Assembly: GCF_019320115.1 (NCBI RefSeq)
Contig: NC_089598.1
Span: forward strand, 78,866,570 to 78,930,569
From: Miscanthus floridulus
Lineage: Eukaryota; Streptophyta; Magnoliopsida; Poales; Poaceae
Reading direction: 5' to 3'
Length of the DNA: 64,000 nucleotides
Part shown: piece by piece, positions 46,706 to 57,623 of the stretch
How positions within the stretch are numbered: the stretch's first letter is position 1
Layout: every line of letters starts with the position of its first letter
The notes under the pieces: model-generated
Seen by the model: the letters and a program-made list of their open reading frames with translations, nothing else
The model's database searches: none
Told to the model about the DNA's origin: nothing
Made by a program: the position numbers and the translations under genes

Positions 46706-47113
46706 AGCGGTGCGGCGCGGGCGGCGGCGGCGGCGCTGGCGCGGTCAGCTGCCTGCCTGCGTGTGTGCGGTGTGTGTGGACCGGCGGGGTTAAATCCTCC
46801 CTTTGCTGAGTGCCCCCGATCTGGCACTCGGCAAAGTATTTTTTTTATTTTTTTTAATTCTCTGCCGAGTGCCACCTGGCTTGGCACTCGGCAAAGAGGT
46901 TTTTTTTTTAAAAAAAAATTCTTTGTCGAGTGCTCCCGATCTGATACTCGGCAAAGTATTTTTTTTTTAATTCTTTACCGAGTGCCACCCGGCTTGGCAC
47001 TCGGCAAAGAGAGGTTTTTTAATTTTTTTTAAATTCTTTGCCGAGTGCCAGCCATCCTGGCACTCGGCAAAGCGTCAAACGCAGATACTCGGCAAACCGT
47101 TTTTATTTTTTTT

Positions 47114-47993
47114 CTTCCTGCCACCAAACTTTTTCTGTAGTCCTCATACAATACCTGTTACTCCATGTTCCAATGTGCCACATTTCTCAGACTTTTTCTA
47201 TATTTCTTTAATTTAATTTTCTTGGATAATTCAAATTATAACCGCTAGTCATTCGAATAATGAAAAAATGAATGAGAAAATGATATTCATGTTATTTAGT
47301 ATAATGTGAGGCCGTATCCAGGAACAGACCACCAATTTTGAACATCTTGTTCACGAAACATGACCACGAACTTGCGATCGAGTTGTTTTTAAATTTTATA
47401 AAAAGCAAACGAAGACCAAAAATCTTAAAACTTATCGAGATGTCATGATATCATATGTGGAGGCTGTGATAAAAAATTAAGGAGGTTTCACGTAAGTTTG
47501 TCACGTACGATGCTTACCAGCTCGTCGGCCTCTTCACGGAATTATCAAACTTCTTCGGAGATTCTTCTATTTGCAAGCATCGTACGTGACAACTTGCGCG
47601 AAACCTTCTCAAAATTTTATCACAGACTCCACATATGATGTCATGGCATCTTGATAAGTTTTATGATTTTCGGACTTCGTTTGCTTTTTATAGAATTTAA
47701 AATAACTCGACCGCAAGTTCGTGGTCATGTTTCGTGAACAAGATATTCGAAATTGGTGGTCTGTTACTGGATACGGCCTCACATTATACTAAATAACATG
47801 AATACCATTTTTCCATTCATTTTTTTCATTATTCGAATGACTAACAGTTATAATTTGATTATCTAAAAAAATTCAATTAAATAAAATAAATTAAATAAAT
47901 ATAGAAAAAGTCCGAGAAATGTGTCACACTAGAATATGGAGTACCAGGTATTGTATGAGGACTGTAGAAAAAGTTTGAATGTCAAAAGTGAAG
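47114..47993. repeat. Long inverted repeat (hairpin) with arms of about 400 bp
   Basis: Left arm 47114-47515 and right arm 47575-47993 are reverse complements with scattered mismatches and short indels; loop about 59 bases. Matching can be followed from AAACTTTTTCTGTAGTCCTCATAC / GTATGAGGACTGTAGAAAAAGTTT at the base to GTCACGTACGATGCTT / AAGCATCGTACGTGAC at the loop. Confidence 0.9.
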
Positions 47994-48328
47994 AAAAGAA
48001 ATGGTTTGCCAAGTATAAAAAAATGACACTCGGCAAATCACCGCTTTGACGAGTGTCAGGAGAAGACGCTCGGCAAAGGGTTAACGACGGCAGCCCTTTG
48101 CCGAGTGTTCTGGTTTGCCGAGTGGCTGACACTCGGTAATCATGATCTTTGTCGAGTGTTATTGTTTTCCAAGTGCTCGGCACTTGGCAAACCACCTCTT
48201 TGTCGAGTGCCAGTTGTTTGTCGAGTGCTTTCTCTCTGGCACTCGGCAAATAGCCTATTTACCGAGCGTCAATAAAAAGCACTCGGTAAAGTCTGAGACA
48301 CTCGGCAGACAAAATGTCTCCGTTAGTG

Positions 48329-48720
48329 AGTGCCACCATTTTAACGCAGCCATCATATGCCAATTAGCCAACGCCGTTGCGACGGGCAATGTGCATGGCT
48401 CATAGTTTTTTTCGGGAACGTGCTACGGCATGTTTTTCATTAAGCCGAACAGAAAGTTTTGTTACAAAATTAGAATTACGGTAAACCGAAGATTGCCAAA
48501 AACCCAACGAACTCAGCCCTAAACACTCGCACGCGCTTGTAATTACGTGAAAACCAACTTTGCGACCAGGTCTCAAGTGGAACGGCGTCGCGAGTCAAGC
48601 GTCCCTAGATGCTTGTATCCGGCAGCGCACCATATGGCCAGTCAAAGCTAGTTGGTCAGTGCCGCAGGGAGCACCATTGCTGCTGCACCTGCACGCTCTC
48701 CACCTCGTGGTGATCACTGA
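48329..48720. other. Gap between CACTA element and Hsf gene
   Basis: No gene. A phrase at 48410-48470 (TTTTTCGGGAACGTGCTACGGCATG) resembles a common dispersed repeat, not assigned. Confidence 0.4.
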
Positions 48721-49905
48721 TCAGGGGCTCGGCGAGCCAATGCAGTCTATCTGCAGCACAAGCTCCTCAACCTCTTTCTCGTCCATCTCCGCCCACGGCT
48801 CCGGCGCCGCCTCAGTGGCAGCCGCGGCCGCGACGAGCTCCTCAACCTCTTTCTCGTCCATCTCCGCCCACGGCTCCACCGCCTCAGTGGCAGCCGCGGC
48901 AGCAACGAGCTCCTCCACCTCGGCGTCGATCTCCACCTGCTCCATCCCGAGCAGCTCGTAGCATATCATGTCCGTGGCGTTAGCGGTGTCGGAAATCTGC
49001 GCTGCCGCTGCCACTGCCGGGACGGGAGCCGCCTCGACCTCGGCGCCCGCTGCCAGCGCCAACTCCTCGAAGGCGAGGACGTCCGTTGCGTCCGGCGCGG
49101 CCGCGGCGGCGTCGAGCAGCAGCCGCTTCCTGCCGGCGGCCTCTACGTGCGCGCCGCCACGGCGCGCCAGCAGGCCGTCCAGGAAGACCGGGTTCTCAAT
49201 AGCGCGCCCCAGGAAGGCGGTGCACTGCTCCTGTCACCGCTCCGTGCCCCGCACGCGCCGCTGCATGTCCAGCAGCTGCGCGCGGGCCTCCTCCTGCTCG
49301 CGCCGCAGCCGCGTCAGCTCCCGCGACAGCGCCTCGCGGTCCCGCCGCAGCCTCTCGAGCTCGCTATTATCACGGTCGCCGCCGCCGGCGCCCGCCGAAG
49401 ACGGAGACGCTGTGGATCCCGCGGCGCCGCCGAATGTTCACGAGGAGGTGCCGCTGCCCGCGAGGAAGTCGGCGTGCGCGAACTCCCACGGCTCACCTTG
49501 CGGAATCGCTGCACGTACAGCATTGCATTGCATTGCACGCGCACGAACAGCAAGCACGTCACACTGACATTACACTGTTTGTTAATTACGAATTGAAATG
49601 TGATTACGGACGTAGGTGTTGAGCTGCCGGAGGAAGGTGGAGAAGTTGCCGTGCTTGAAGCGGCGCGGAAGGTGCCCTGCCGCGAAGGCGTGTGGATCCC
49701 ACACCACGAAGCTGTTCCGAGCCGCGCCCCACGAGATCACGCCGTCCATCGCCGGGTCCTCCACGAGCTCGAACGTCTTCGCCAGGAACGGCGGAACCGC
49801 GGACCCCGCCGGCCAGTGCCCGCCAGCATCGCCGTCGGCGTCCAACACCACCACCACCACTTCGTCGTCTTCCTCCTGCTTGACCGTCACGGCTGGGCGC
49901 TCCAT
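48721..49905 (-). pseudogene. Class A-like heat-shock transcription factor gene, frameshifted
   Basis: Exon 1 (49905-49612) encodes the Hsf DNA-binding domain: [34 protein letters not shown], then [19 protein letters not shown] 103-bp GT-AG intron sits at the position conserved in plant Hsfs. Exon 2 (49508-48721) starts RFRKVS (Gly of TYGFRKV replaced by Arg). It needs frame changes to read WEFAHADFLAG, then RHLLVNIRRRR, then the HR-A/B coiled coil SELERLRRDREALSRELTRL. A TGA interrupts the coiled coil just before QEQCTAFL. The end has two copies of PWAEMDEKEVEELV, like acidic AHA activation motifs. At least three frameshifts and a stop suggest a pseudogene or poor sequence. A working protein would bind heat-shock elements in the nucleus. 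Confidence 0.8.
48761..48907. repeat. Tandem duplication (75 + 72 bp) in the Hsf coding end
   Basis: 48761-48835 and 48836-48907 are nearly identical direct repeats, differing by one codon and a few bases. Each encodes the PWAEMDEKEVEELV acidic segment plus an Ala-rich linker. Confidence 0.9.
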
Positions 49906-49959
49906 CCGGCGGAGGGCGGCAGGCCCGGTGCTGCGATGAGTTCGTCTTGTTGAGGACAC

Positions 49960-50135
49960 CCTAAAAAAAATGCAATTACAGGGCTAGGCATATAAACCAA
50001 TGGTGTGTGAGAAATTACGAAAATGCTCTCGAAAAGCTCCTTCGTGTGACAATGCGATGTGACCCAGTCCAACTGCAGGCCTGCAGCACCGCTCCCAGCA
50101 TCATCCCCGCACTGAGTACTTGCCGATTTTTTTTT
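49960..50135. other. Likely 5' flank of the Hsf gene
   Basis: Short intergenic stretch upstream of the minus-strand ATG. No clear TATA or heat-shock element array noticed. Confidence 0.3.
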
Positions 50136-51215
50136 TCTCTTGTTTAGTTTCAAAAACTTTTTCTAAAAAATACTACAGAAGCCATCACATCGAATCTTGT
50201 GATATATGTATAGAGTATTAAATGTAGACGAAAAAAACTAATTGCACAGTTTGGTTGAAAATCGCGAGACGAATGTTTTGAGCCTAATTAATCCATGATT
50301 GAATACTAATTGCCAAATAAAAACGAAAGTGCTACAGTAGTCAAAATCTCAAACTTCACCCAGCTAAATAAGCAGTGCCGGCCCTAGGGGTAGGGCACGA
50401 GGTGCGACGGCCGAGGGCCCAAACGGAGGAGGGGCCTAAGCCCAGGTATACAAATCCTCAGGACCTATAGTCTATTAGGCATGAGAAGAGAGGCATAGAA
50501 CTGGTCAGGTGGCCCAAAAAGACAATATCGTATTTTTTTTAAAAAATTTTCCCCATGGCCCTCGGGTAGAGAGGATGCGAGTAGTCACGCTACACACAGC
50601 ACACTCTGATCGTGAGTTCGCGACGTGCGTCTTACACACGTGGAGATGGTGAGCCGCACCTTCACGAAGAGCTAGACTACCGAAGACACAAACACGACGT
50701 ACAAGGACAACGACCAGGCAGTGCTCTACGACGACGACATCTTAATTCTTGGCTTCTTACGAATTGCGATCACCGATCAGTTGTTTAGGCCCAAAGTATT
50801 TTTTTTCTTTTTATTTTTAATCTAAATTAATTATTTGTATAGTATTCCAGACTTCTAGTACTTTGTACCCATATAGTCATATTTTTCTTCTAATTTAGGT
50901 GTTAGAATTTTAGAATGTTATTTAAGAAACATTTATCATGGGTGAGACAAGAAAATGAATATATTACTTTTTTAATCTATATTGTTCCTCGATAATTATC
51001 ATACATCTATAAATATATTGTTTAATCTACATTGTTCCTCGATAATTATCAGACATGTTAAATTAAAAATATGTTATTAAATTTGCTTTTGTTTTACAAG
51101 TAAAATTATCGTCTATATATTATAAAATTTTATGCATGGTTAAGAGGAGCTGTTATAACAAGATCGTAAGAGGACCTTTAAAATTCTAGGACCGGCACTG
51201 TAAACAAGCCCTCTC
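50136..51215. mobile_element. MITE interrupted by a hAT element
   Basis: The left part (50136-50372) starts CTTGTTTAGTTTC and carries the familiar grass phrases GCGAGACGAATGTTTTGAGC, CTAATTAATCCATGATT and GTGCTACAGTAG. The right end, AAACAAGCCC, reappears at about 51202-51212 after the hAT insertion, giving TIRs of the CTTGTTTAGTT type. Confidence 0.6.
50373..51200. mobile_element. Non-autonomous hAT element, 828 bp
   Basis: Starts CAGTGCCGGCCCTAG and ends CTAGGACCGGCACTG, inverted with one mismatch. Flanks TAAATAAG (50365-50372) and TAAACAAG (51201-51208) form an 8-bp target copy with one change, as expected for hAT. No transposase domain recognised; the interior is AT-rich. Confidence 0.8.
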
Positions 51216-53995
51216 TTTGATTTGAATAGTGCGGCGGCCTGTATCGAGAGTTCGAGAGAACTCTGACTCTGAGAGATACTCCGTATCCGTGAGAGAAATG
51301 GTGATGCTTTTTTCACAGCCATACAGTGCAAGTAGGTCCCACCTGATCTGATATGATTGAACAGTGTCTAGAATTGCGTGTTTCGTGGGACGAAGGGAGT
51401 TCTGGGCCAGTTGGCACTTGGCAGTTGCCCAGCCCAAACTGCCGTGCCAGTAGTTGATTTGAACGCGAGTTCGGGCTGGGCTTGCCCGGGAGGCCGGGAG
51501 CTGGCCTGGTCCATGGATTGAAAGGAATTTAATGGGGGCCTATCTTAATGTGGATTTTGGGGCATATCTGAACGTGGATTTTGAAAGAAAACGGTCTAAC
51601 TGATATCTTTTGCGTGAGTTTAGTTTACTCTATTAATTATAAAAATTAGATTTGTATATTTTGTAACTCCAATTTTGAAATTGATTTTGTCAGATATGGC
51701 GTCAGGTTGACTTTTGCGGTAGTTCAAAAAAGTCAATTACACTTTATAAAAAGAATTGTACAAATATTTTTTAAAATATTATCCAAATACTTTTTTCCTA
51801 GAATAAATATGAATTTTAAAAATATAAATACCTGATTCAATGTTAGAAAATTTGTTTTAACTCAAAAAATATAAAACTAGTTTCATATATTTTTTTTCTA
51901 AAATCATGCTCTACCTTTTATCACGAGGATACAAAGATTTAACCCAAGATTCGGCCACACAATCAAGCTGTGCCTACACCCTTGTTGTTGGTGAGGCGCA
52001 TTGTTATTTATATGATCAAAATGAAAAAAGGATGGCAAAAATCAATAGGAAGTTAAGGACAGATGCAATCGGACGTGAAAAAAGAGGACCGTGAAAAAAA
52101 GGAAGCCAATCGCATACCGTAAAGCAGACAAAAAAAGAGGTAAATACAAAGAAACTTTTCACGCTAATAAGAAAACAGGAAAAGAAAATAAAAATGCCCA
52201 AAATCCAAAACTCGTCGTGGTTTTATATTATGATAAGCTTTGACTCATTTCTATTTTTATCCTTTTCTATTTGAAGTAGGATTCTATTTTCAGATTGTTT
52301 AGGATTGAAGGGATCTATTTGATTAGTATTCGTAGCTATCCAGATTACCTTATTATCTATGTGCATATGTCATATATAATACAAGAGACTTCTAGACAGT
52401 TTCCTTTGTAGAGTTAGTTAGAGAAGGCTGGACCAAAAAATAGGTGGAGAAAAATTTTGCCTTTTTAATATTAGGTATAGATATACACATAAAAAGATTG
52501 TAAAGTCATAATCTACCAGCCTGCACACGCATCCACAACCAATACAAACCATCCTCCAATCGGAGCTTACGTATCTGCGTCCTACCCGGTTCCGATATGA
52601 ACAACAGAACCACATGTCTGCGTCCGATACGATTTTTATTATTTTCTGCAAATCCGTGTTGTAGGTGTCAATAAAAATTCTATGACCCCGTATATCCTCC
52701 TATGCACTCACGTGTGTAATGATTTTGTTTCTTGCCTCTTCTCTACATTAGCAATTGTATTTTTTTCATTTTCCTTTCTAAGTGCAATAAATTAAAATGG
52801 ATTGTATTTAAGTTGATCTTCACCACAGAAAGTTGTGAACTTTTTTAAAGCATATTTGTACTTATATTATTTTTTATCTGTATGTATCTGTATCTCTATC
52901 TCTGTAAGTAATTAGTCTCCGTTACAATGTTCCGATTCTATAAAGTCCACCATGCCTACTCGCCTTCCACTTGACAAACCAATACACCTGAGATTGGCAT
53001 CGACCATCACTTAGCGGAGCGACATCGTCATTACTGATGGGACGAGGCGGCGCTAGCCACGACAAGTTCCTTGAAGCTGCCACCTGTCAACTAATAAGTA
53101 CTTCTTATTTGTTAATTTAACTTTTTTTTTCTCTACCGACATGCCTTCTCAATTGTCATTCTCATCAAGCTTCTCAACTCGAGTAATAGTTTGTGTTATT
53201 GCCTAGATAAATGCTCGTGCATTGCACGGGGGCTATTTTTTTATTGGACCTTAGTAATTGGACGTGAACTTGTGAGCTATGAGGATTTTTTAGTGGACGT
53301 GGACACGTAGTTTTTTTTGTGTTCGTATTGGAATTGGGTAGGATGCAAACGCGTAAACTTTGAAGACTTCGTATCGGACGCAGACACATATATTTGGTCT
53401 TCGCATGAGAACCGGATAGAACACGAACACGTGTCGAGTGAAGGATAAATAGTGATCTTGACGTGATTCCTTGAAATTGATTAAATTTATTTTATAGTGC
53501 AACACCTGTGTTCATCACAGCTATCTAAAGCCAAAGATCAAGTCCGACAGTTTCATTATAATTATAAGGGTGGTACAAACCTTCTTAGAGCACTGTATGA
53601 GAATTGTTCCTCCTTAGCCAAGTAGAAAAATGTCACGGATTCCAGTGAGGATCTGATAAGAATAATTTCTTCATTTACACTGAACTAAGAGTTAAAAAAA
53701 ACACTCCAAATTGCTTTTTATTCAATCTCCACCTGAATCACTTCAGATTCATTCACATTTGCTCCCCATCCCGTCCCCATCAACATCACTCCATCAAAGA
53801 ATCAAAGAGTTGCATTTAAGAATAAGAGTGGAGCTCGACCAAACATGCTCTAATCGCTCAACTCAACTCAAACCACACTCACAGGAATCTCAAATCCAAA
53901 GAAAGAGTGAGCAGAGAAGTTGAGAAAGTGAGAGAAGTGGCTATTGTCACGTGGTTGGTAAGATAGCAACGAGCACACAAAGGAGAGGGGTATAA
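51216..53995. other. Intergenic, AT-rich, nothing recognised
   Basis: No credible gene. 53209-53240 contains AAATGCTCGTGCATTGCACGG, a phrase common at ends of dispersed grass repeats, without a visible partner. Confidence 0.5.
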
Positions 53996-54366
53996 GGGCA
54001 GTCTCAATGGTGTATTGATGATGGTTTCTATCCTCATTAAATGACTTGCCACGTAGGCAAAACGCTGACATGGCAACGTAATTAATGAAGAAAGAGAGCA
54101 AAAATCCTAGAAATGGTTTCCTCATGAAGAAATCATGTCTTCTCTTGACCCAATGCACCAAAAAACCATGAAATCGCCATTGGGGAGAAACCACCAGTTT
54201 CTAGGGGGCTCGTGCCGCACTCCCATTGAAGGAAGAAGATAGAGTTGGGAGAGAGAAAGAGAAAATAATTATTACTCATAGAAATTATGGGTTGGAAAGC
54301 AGTATTTTTTTTTGGTGCGGTATCCTATGTTATAGAAACTACTAGTTTCTTTCATTGGGGCTGCCC
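53996..54366. mobile_element. Tourist-like MITE, 371 bp
   Basis: Starts GGGCAGTCTCAATGG and ends CATTGGGGCTGCCC, inverted with few mismatches, flanked by TAA on both sides. A TWA target and GGG ends fit PIF/Harbinger. Confidence 0.8.
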
Positions 54367-54618
54367 TAAATATCCTCACTCTCACCTAATCATTATTGCT
54401 GCTGGTGAGACAATAACTAAAGATTCCAGTTCACATCGAAATTTCCGACCTTAAGAAGATTAGCATATAGGAACAACACACACTACACATGAAACACGAC
54501 AGTTATAGAAAATTCTGGTCTACATTGGATTTTTCGTTTAGGAAGAATCAATTCAACCTCAACTCTTAGTTTGGAAATTCCGTCAGAATTTCTAGCCCCG
54601 AAGCAATTAGCATACTAA
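54367..54618. other. Intergenic, nothing recognised
   Basis: Short AT-rich spacer between two MITEs. Confidence 0.4.
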
Positions 54619-54748
54619 GGCTCTATTCGCTTAAGCTTATCAGCCAGAATCAGTCCTACTTTTCAGTCATGAGAACAATATTTTTCTCTTACAACAAATC
54701 AGCCCTACAAATCAACCGCAGCAGCAATAAGTCCTGCCAAACATAGCC
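54619..54748. mobile_element. Small MITE, family A copy 8 (130 bp)
   Basis: Starts GGCTCTATTCGCTT, ends CCAAACATAGCC, flanked by TAA on both sides. Core TATTTTTCTCTTACAACA present. Lies about 670 bases upstream of the P450 start. Confidence 0.8.
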
Positions 54749-55419
54749 TAAGCGGTGTGGCTTGAAGTAAATTCTATGGTGTCTATAATTTTATTAGACT
54801 TCTTTGAGTGCATGGACACCTGCAAATCACTTAGCAATGGCCTTCTTAATTGCACGACATTCCTAAAGTCCATAGAAGATGAATGAATGATAAAAAGATC
54901 AAACTTTTATTCTTGTCAATCGTTGCCGGCCGTAGCGTTCATCCCTGGAAGATTTTTTTTATAAGACGAATCATTAATTGAAATACTTTATTAATCTTGT
55001 TAGTTCTCTATTTGCATTATGATTAATTCACGAAAACCTATGATAGGTTAGATGCATTTTCAGCACTACTGTGGTTTAGATGACTTGTTCCAAAAGAATA
55101 GATTCTGAAATTTATGTGTAATATGTTCTTTCAAAAGCAGATGTCGATGCCATAATTCTTGGCTTGACCAGTTTCTGTGATTATTTTTCTTTGACAACTT
55201 GAAAAAAAGAACTTTTGCGCCTTACCCTTTCCCTGCTTGGAGGAATGTGCTCGACACACCGGGTTCCACTCATCATGTCTTTGTTTAGTGCAAACGTAGC
55301 AGCACTATCAAGGGCACGAAGGAGCCCTTCAAACATCCTGCAATCCCAGGGGACAAGCTGTGAATCTTGCGGATTCGCAGGAGAGAAAGAGCACAGCCCC
55401 TAGGAAGAAGCTGGGATCA
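54749..55419 (+). promoter_or_regulatory. Upstream region of the CYP711A gene
   Basis: Likely promoter and 5' UTR. No convincing TATA box. An open frame that precedes the ATG in phase (from about 55360) lacks an ATG of its own, so 55420 was chosen as the start. Confidence 0.35.
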
Positions 55420-57446
55420 ATGGAGATGGCAGGCGCCGCAGGAACGGAAGCATGGTTGCCGTACGTCACCACGCTGGCGTCCTGCGCCGTCGGCGTCTTC
55501 TTCCTGCTCTACTTCTACGCGCCACACTGGGCGGTCAGGGGCGTGCCGGGGCCGCCGGCGTTGCCCTTCGTGGGGCACCTTCCGCTGCTCGCCCGCCACG
55601 GGCCTGACGTCTTCGGCCTCCTCGCCAAGAAATATGGCCCGATCTTCAGGTGGTAAAAGGCCACAACGATTCGTCTGCTTCATCTTGCAAAATCGAGTGC
55701 TTTTTTTAGCACTTCTCCTAGATTTCAGTTTGTTTTCATCTGTTTGGAAGTAGCATTCGAATGATGTTTATTTATCCATGGCTGCAGGTTCCATTTGGGG
55801 AGGCAGCCTCTGGTGATCGTCGCTGACCCGGAGCTCTGCAGGGAGGTTGGCGTCAGGCAGTTCAAGCTCATCCCCAACAGGAGCTTGCCGGCGCCGATCG
55901 CCGGCTCCCCTCTCCACCAGAAGGGGCTCTTCTTCACCAGGTGACTGTTAGTTCGTCTTCGTCTCTCCACCGTGACGCATTTGGAGCCATGAGCACGTGC
56001 CCCACATCTGTATCATCAAATCAATACTATAGCATTGCGATCTCATCAGGGATGAACGGTGGTCGGCGATGAGGAACACGATCATCTCGCTGTACCAGCC
56101 ATCGCACCTCGCCGGCCTCGTCCCCACCATGCAGCACTGCATCGAGCGCGCCGCGGACGCCATACCGGCGGCGGGGGTCCAGCAGAACCGCGACGTCGAC
56201 TTCTCCGACCTCTCGCTCAAGCTGGCCACGGACATCATCGGTCAGGCGGCGTTCGGCGTGGATTTCGGCCTCACGGCGAGCGGTCCCAGCGGCGAGGCCG
56301 CGGAGTTCATCAGGGAGCACGTCCACTCCACGACCTCCCTGAAGATGGACCTGTCCGCGCCGCTCTCCGTCGCGCTCGGCCTCGTCGCGCCCGCGCTGCA
56401 GGGCCCGGTACGGCGGCTGCTGAGCCGTGTCCCGGGGACGGCCGACTGGAGGGTCGCGCGGACCAACGCGCGGCTCCGCGCGCGGGTGGACGAGATTGTG
56501 GCGGCGCGGGCGCGCGGGCGCAGCGGCCACCACGGCGAAGGGAGGAAGGACTTCCTGTCAGCGGTGCTCGACGCCCGGGACCGCAGCGCGGCGCTGCGGG
56601 AGCTGCTCACGCCGGACAACGTCAGCGCGCTCACCTACGAGCACCTCCTCGCCGGGTCGGCCACCACGGCGTTCACGCTCTCGTCCGCAGTGTACCTCGT
56701 CGCTGGCCACCTGGAGGTCGAGGCCAGGCTGCTGGCGGAGGTGGACGGCTTCGGGCCGCGCGGCGCCGTGCCGACCGCCGACGACCTGCAGCACCGGTTC
56801 CCCTACCTTGATCAGGCATGTGACATGACAACGCAGCGTCACGTGTAGGAGTAGGACGACGGGCGCGAACTTAAGCTTCCATTTGCATCTTTGTAGGTCA
56901 TAAAGGAGGCCATGAGATTCTACACAGTGTCGCCACTGATCGCCAGGGTGACGTCTCGACAAACCGAGCTTGGAGGCCACACGCTCCCAAAGGTACAGAC
57001 GGACACATCTCGCCACCAGGCGTTGGGCATTAACATTAGCATTGGCATTGGCATTGGCATTGGCATGGTGTTCGTCCTGTTCACGCATGGTTCACCGCGG
57101 CCAGGGCACGTGGCTGTGGATGGCGCCGGGCGTGCTGTCCCGCGACGCCGCCAACTTCCCGGACCCCGGCGCGTTCCGGCCGGAGCGGTTCGACCCGGCG
57201 AGCGAGGAGCAGCGCAGGCGGCACCCGTGCGCACACATCCCCTTCGGCATCGGCCCGCGGGCGTGCGTGGGGCAGCGGTTCGCGCTGCAGGAGGTGAAGC
57301 TGTCCATGGTGCACCTGTACCAGCGATTCCTCTTCCGGCAGTCGCCACGGATGGAGTCGCCGCCCGAATTCCAGTTCGGGATCGTGCTCAACTTCAAGAA
57401 CGGCGTCAAACTCGTCGCAGTCGAGCGGTGCGCTACCATGCCGTAG
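55420..57446 (+). CDS. Cytochrome P450 of the CYP711A (MAX1) family
   Basis: Strigolactone pathway P450: MAX1 enzymes oxidise carlactone to carlactonoic acid, and some grass members go on to 4-deoxyorobanchol or orobanchol. Anchored in the ER by an N-terminal helix (about residues 13-33). Five exons: 55420-55649, 55788-55940, 56050-56815, 56897-56992, 57105-57446, 1587 nt, 528 residues, the family's usual size, frame kept throughout. Motifs: [13 protein letters not shown] proline hinge, I-helix AGSATT (329-334), ExxR Glu387/Arg390, PERF (441-444), heme loop [10 protein letters not shown] with ligand Cys469. [20 protein letters not shown] and [20 protein letters not shown] are typical of CYP711A. 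Intron 3 begins GC instead of GT (CAG then GCATGT). No lesion. Which grass MAX1 paralogue, and so which product, cannot be decided by eye. Confidence 0.92.
57030..57066. repeat. (GGCATT)n microsatellite in intron 4 of the P450 gene
   Basis: Five to six hexamer units of GGCATT within a 112-bp intron, preceded by two variant units. Confidence 0.85.
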
Positions 57447-57623
57447 CATCGTGTACGGACGGATGGCAAGGGATGGCCGCACTGCCTTGAGGGTGTAGTA
57501 GTGATCACTTGGACAACTTGTTTCGTGGAAACTTTGGTGTAAACAGTGTTCCAGTGCTTCTCTGCCGCTACTGAAGACACGCCTAGGCGCCTAGCCATCT
57601 TGGATCTCGAGAAGCGTAATAAA
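57447..57623 (+). terminator. 3' UTR and poly(A) signal of the P450 gene
   Basis: AATAAA at 57618-57623 about 175 bases after the stop codon. Confidence 0.5.

Larger units (their letters stand above)
45743..48328. mobile_element. Non-autonomous CACTA (En/Spm) element, 2586 bp
   Basis: The right end on the minus strand reads CACTAACGGAGAC. The left end reads ACCTACCGGATTC, a mutated CACTACCGG. Both are flanked by AGT, the 3-bp target copy expected for CACTA. Subterminal regions (45760-46260, 46800-47100, 48020-48310) are packed with TTTGCCGAGTG and its inverse CACTCGGCAAA, about forty copies. No transposase. The middle holds a long hairpin (47114-47993). Confidence 0.85.

Noticed and set aside
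46489..46887. 132-codon minus-strand frame in the CACTA element
   Set aside because: Low-complexity Arg/Glu/Gly translation of a pyrimidine tract.
45760..48310. CRISPR-like spaced repeats (CACTCGGCAAA)
   Set aside because: Repeats are inverted and irregularly spaced, within a plant CACTA element with matching target copies.
49147..49596. Plus-strand frames over the Hsf gene
   Set aside because: Antisense of the GC-rich Hsf exons.
51906..52201. Short open frames in AT-rich DNA
   Set aside because: No motif, no support, overlapping on both strands.
56059..56811. 250-codon alternative frame inside P450 exon 3
   Set aside because: Arg/Ala/Gly-rich shadow of the true CYP711A frame.
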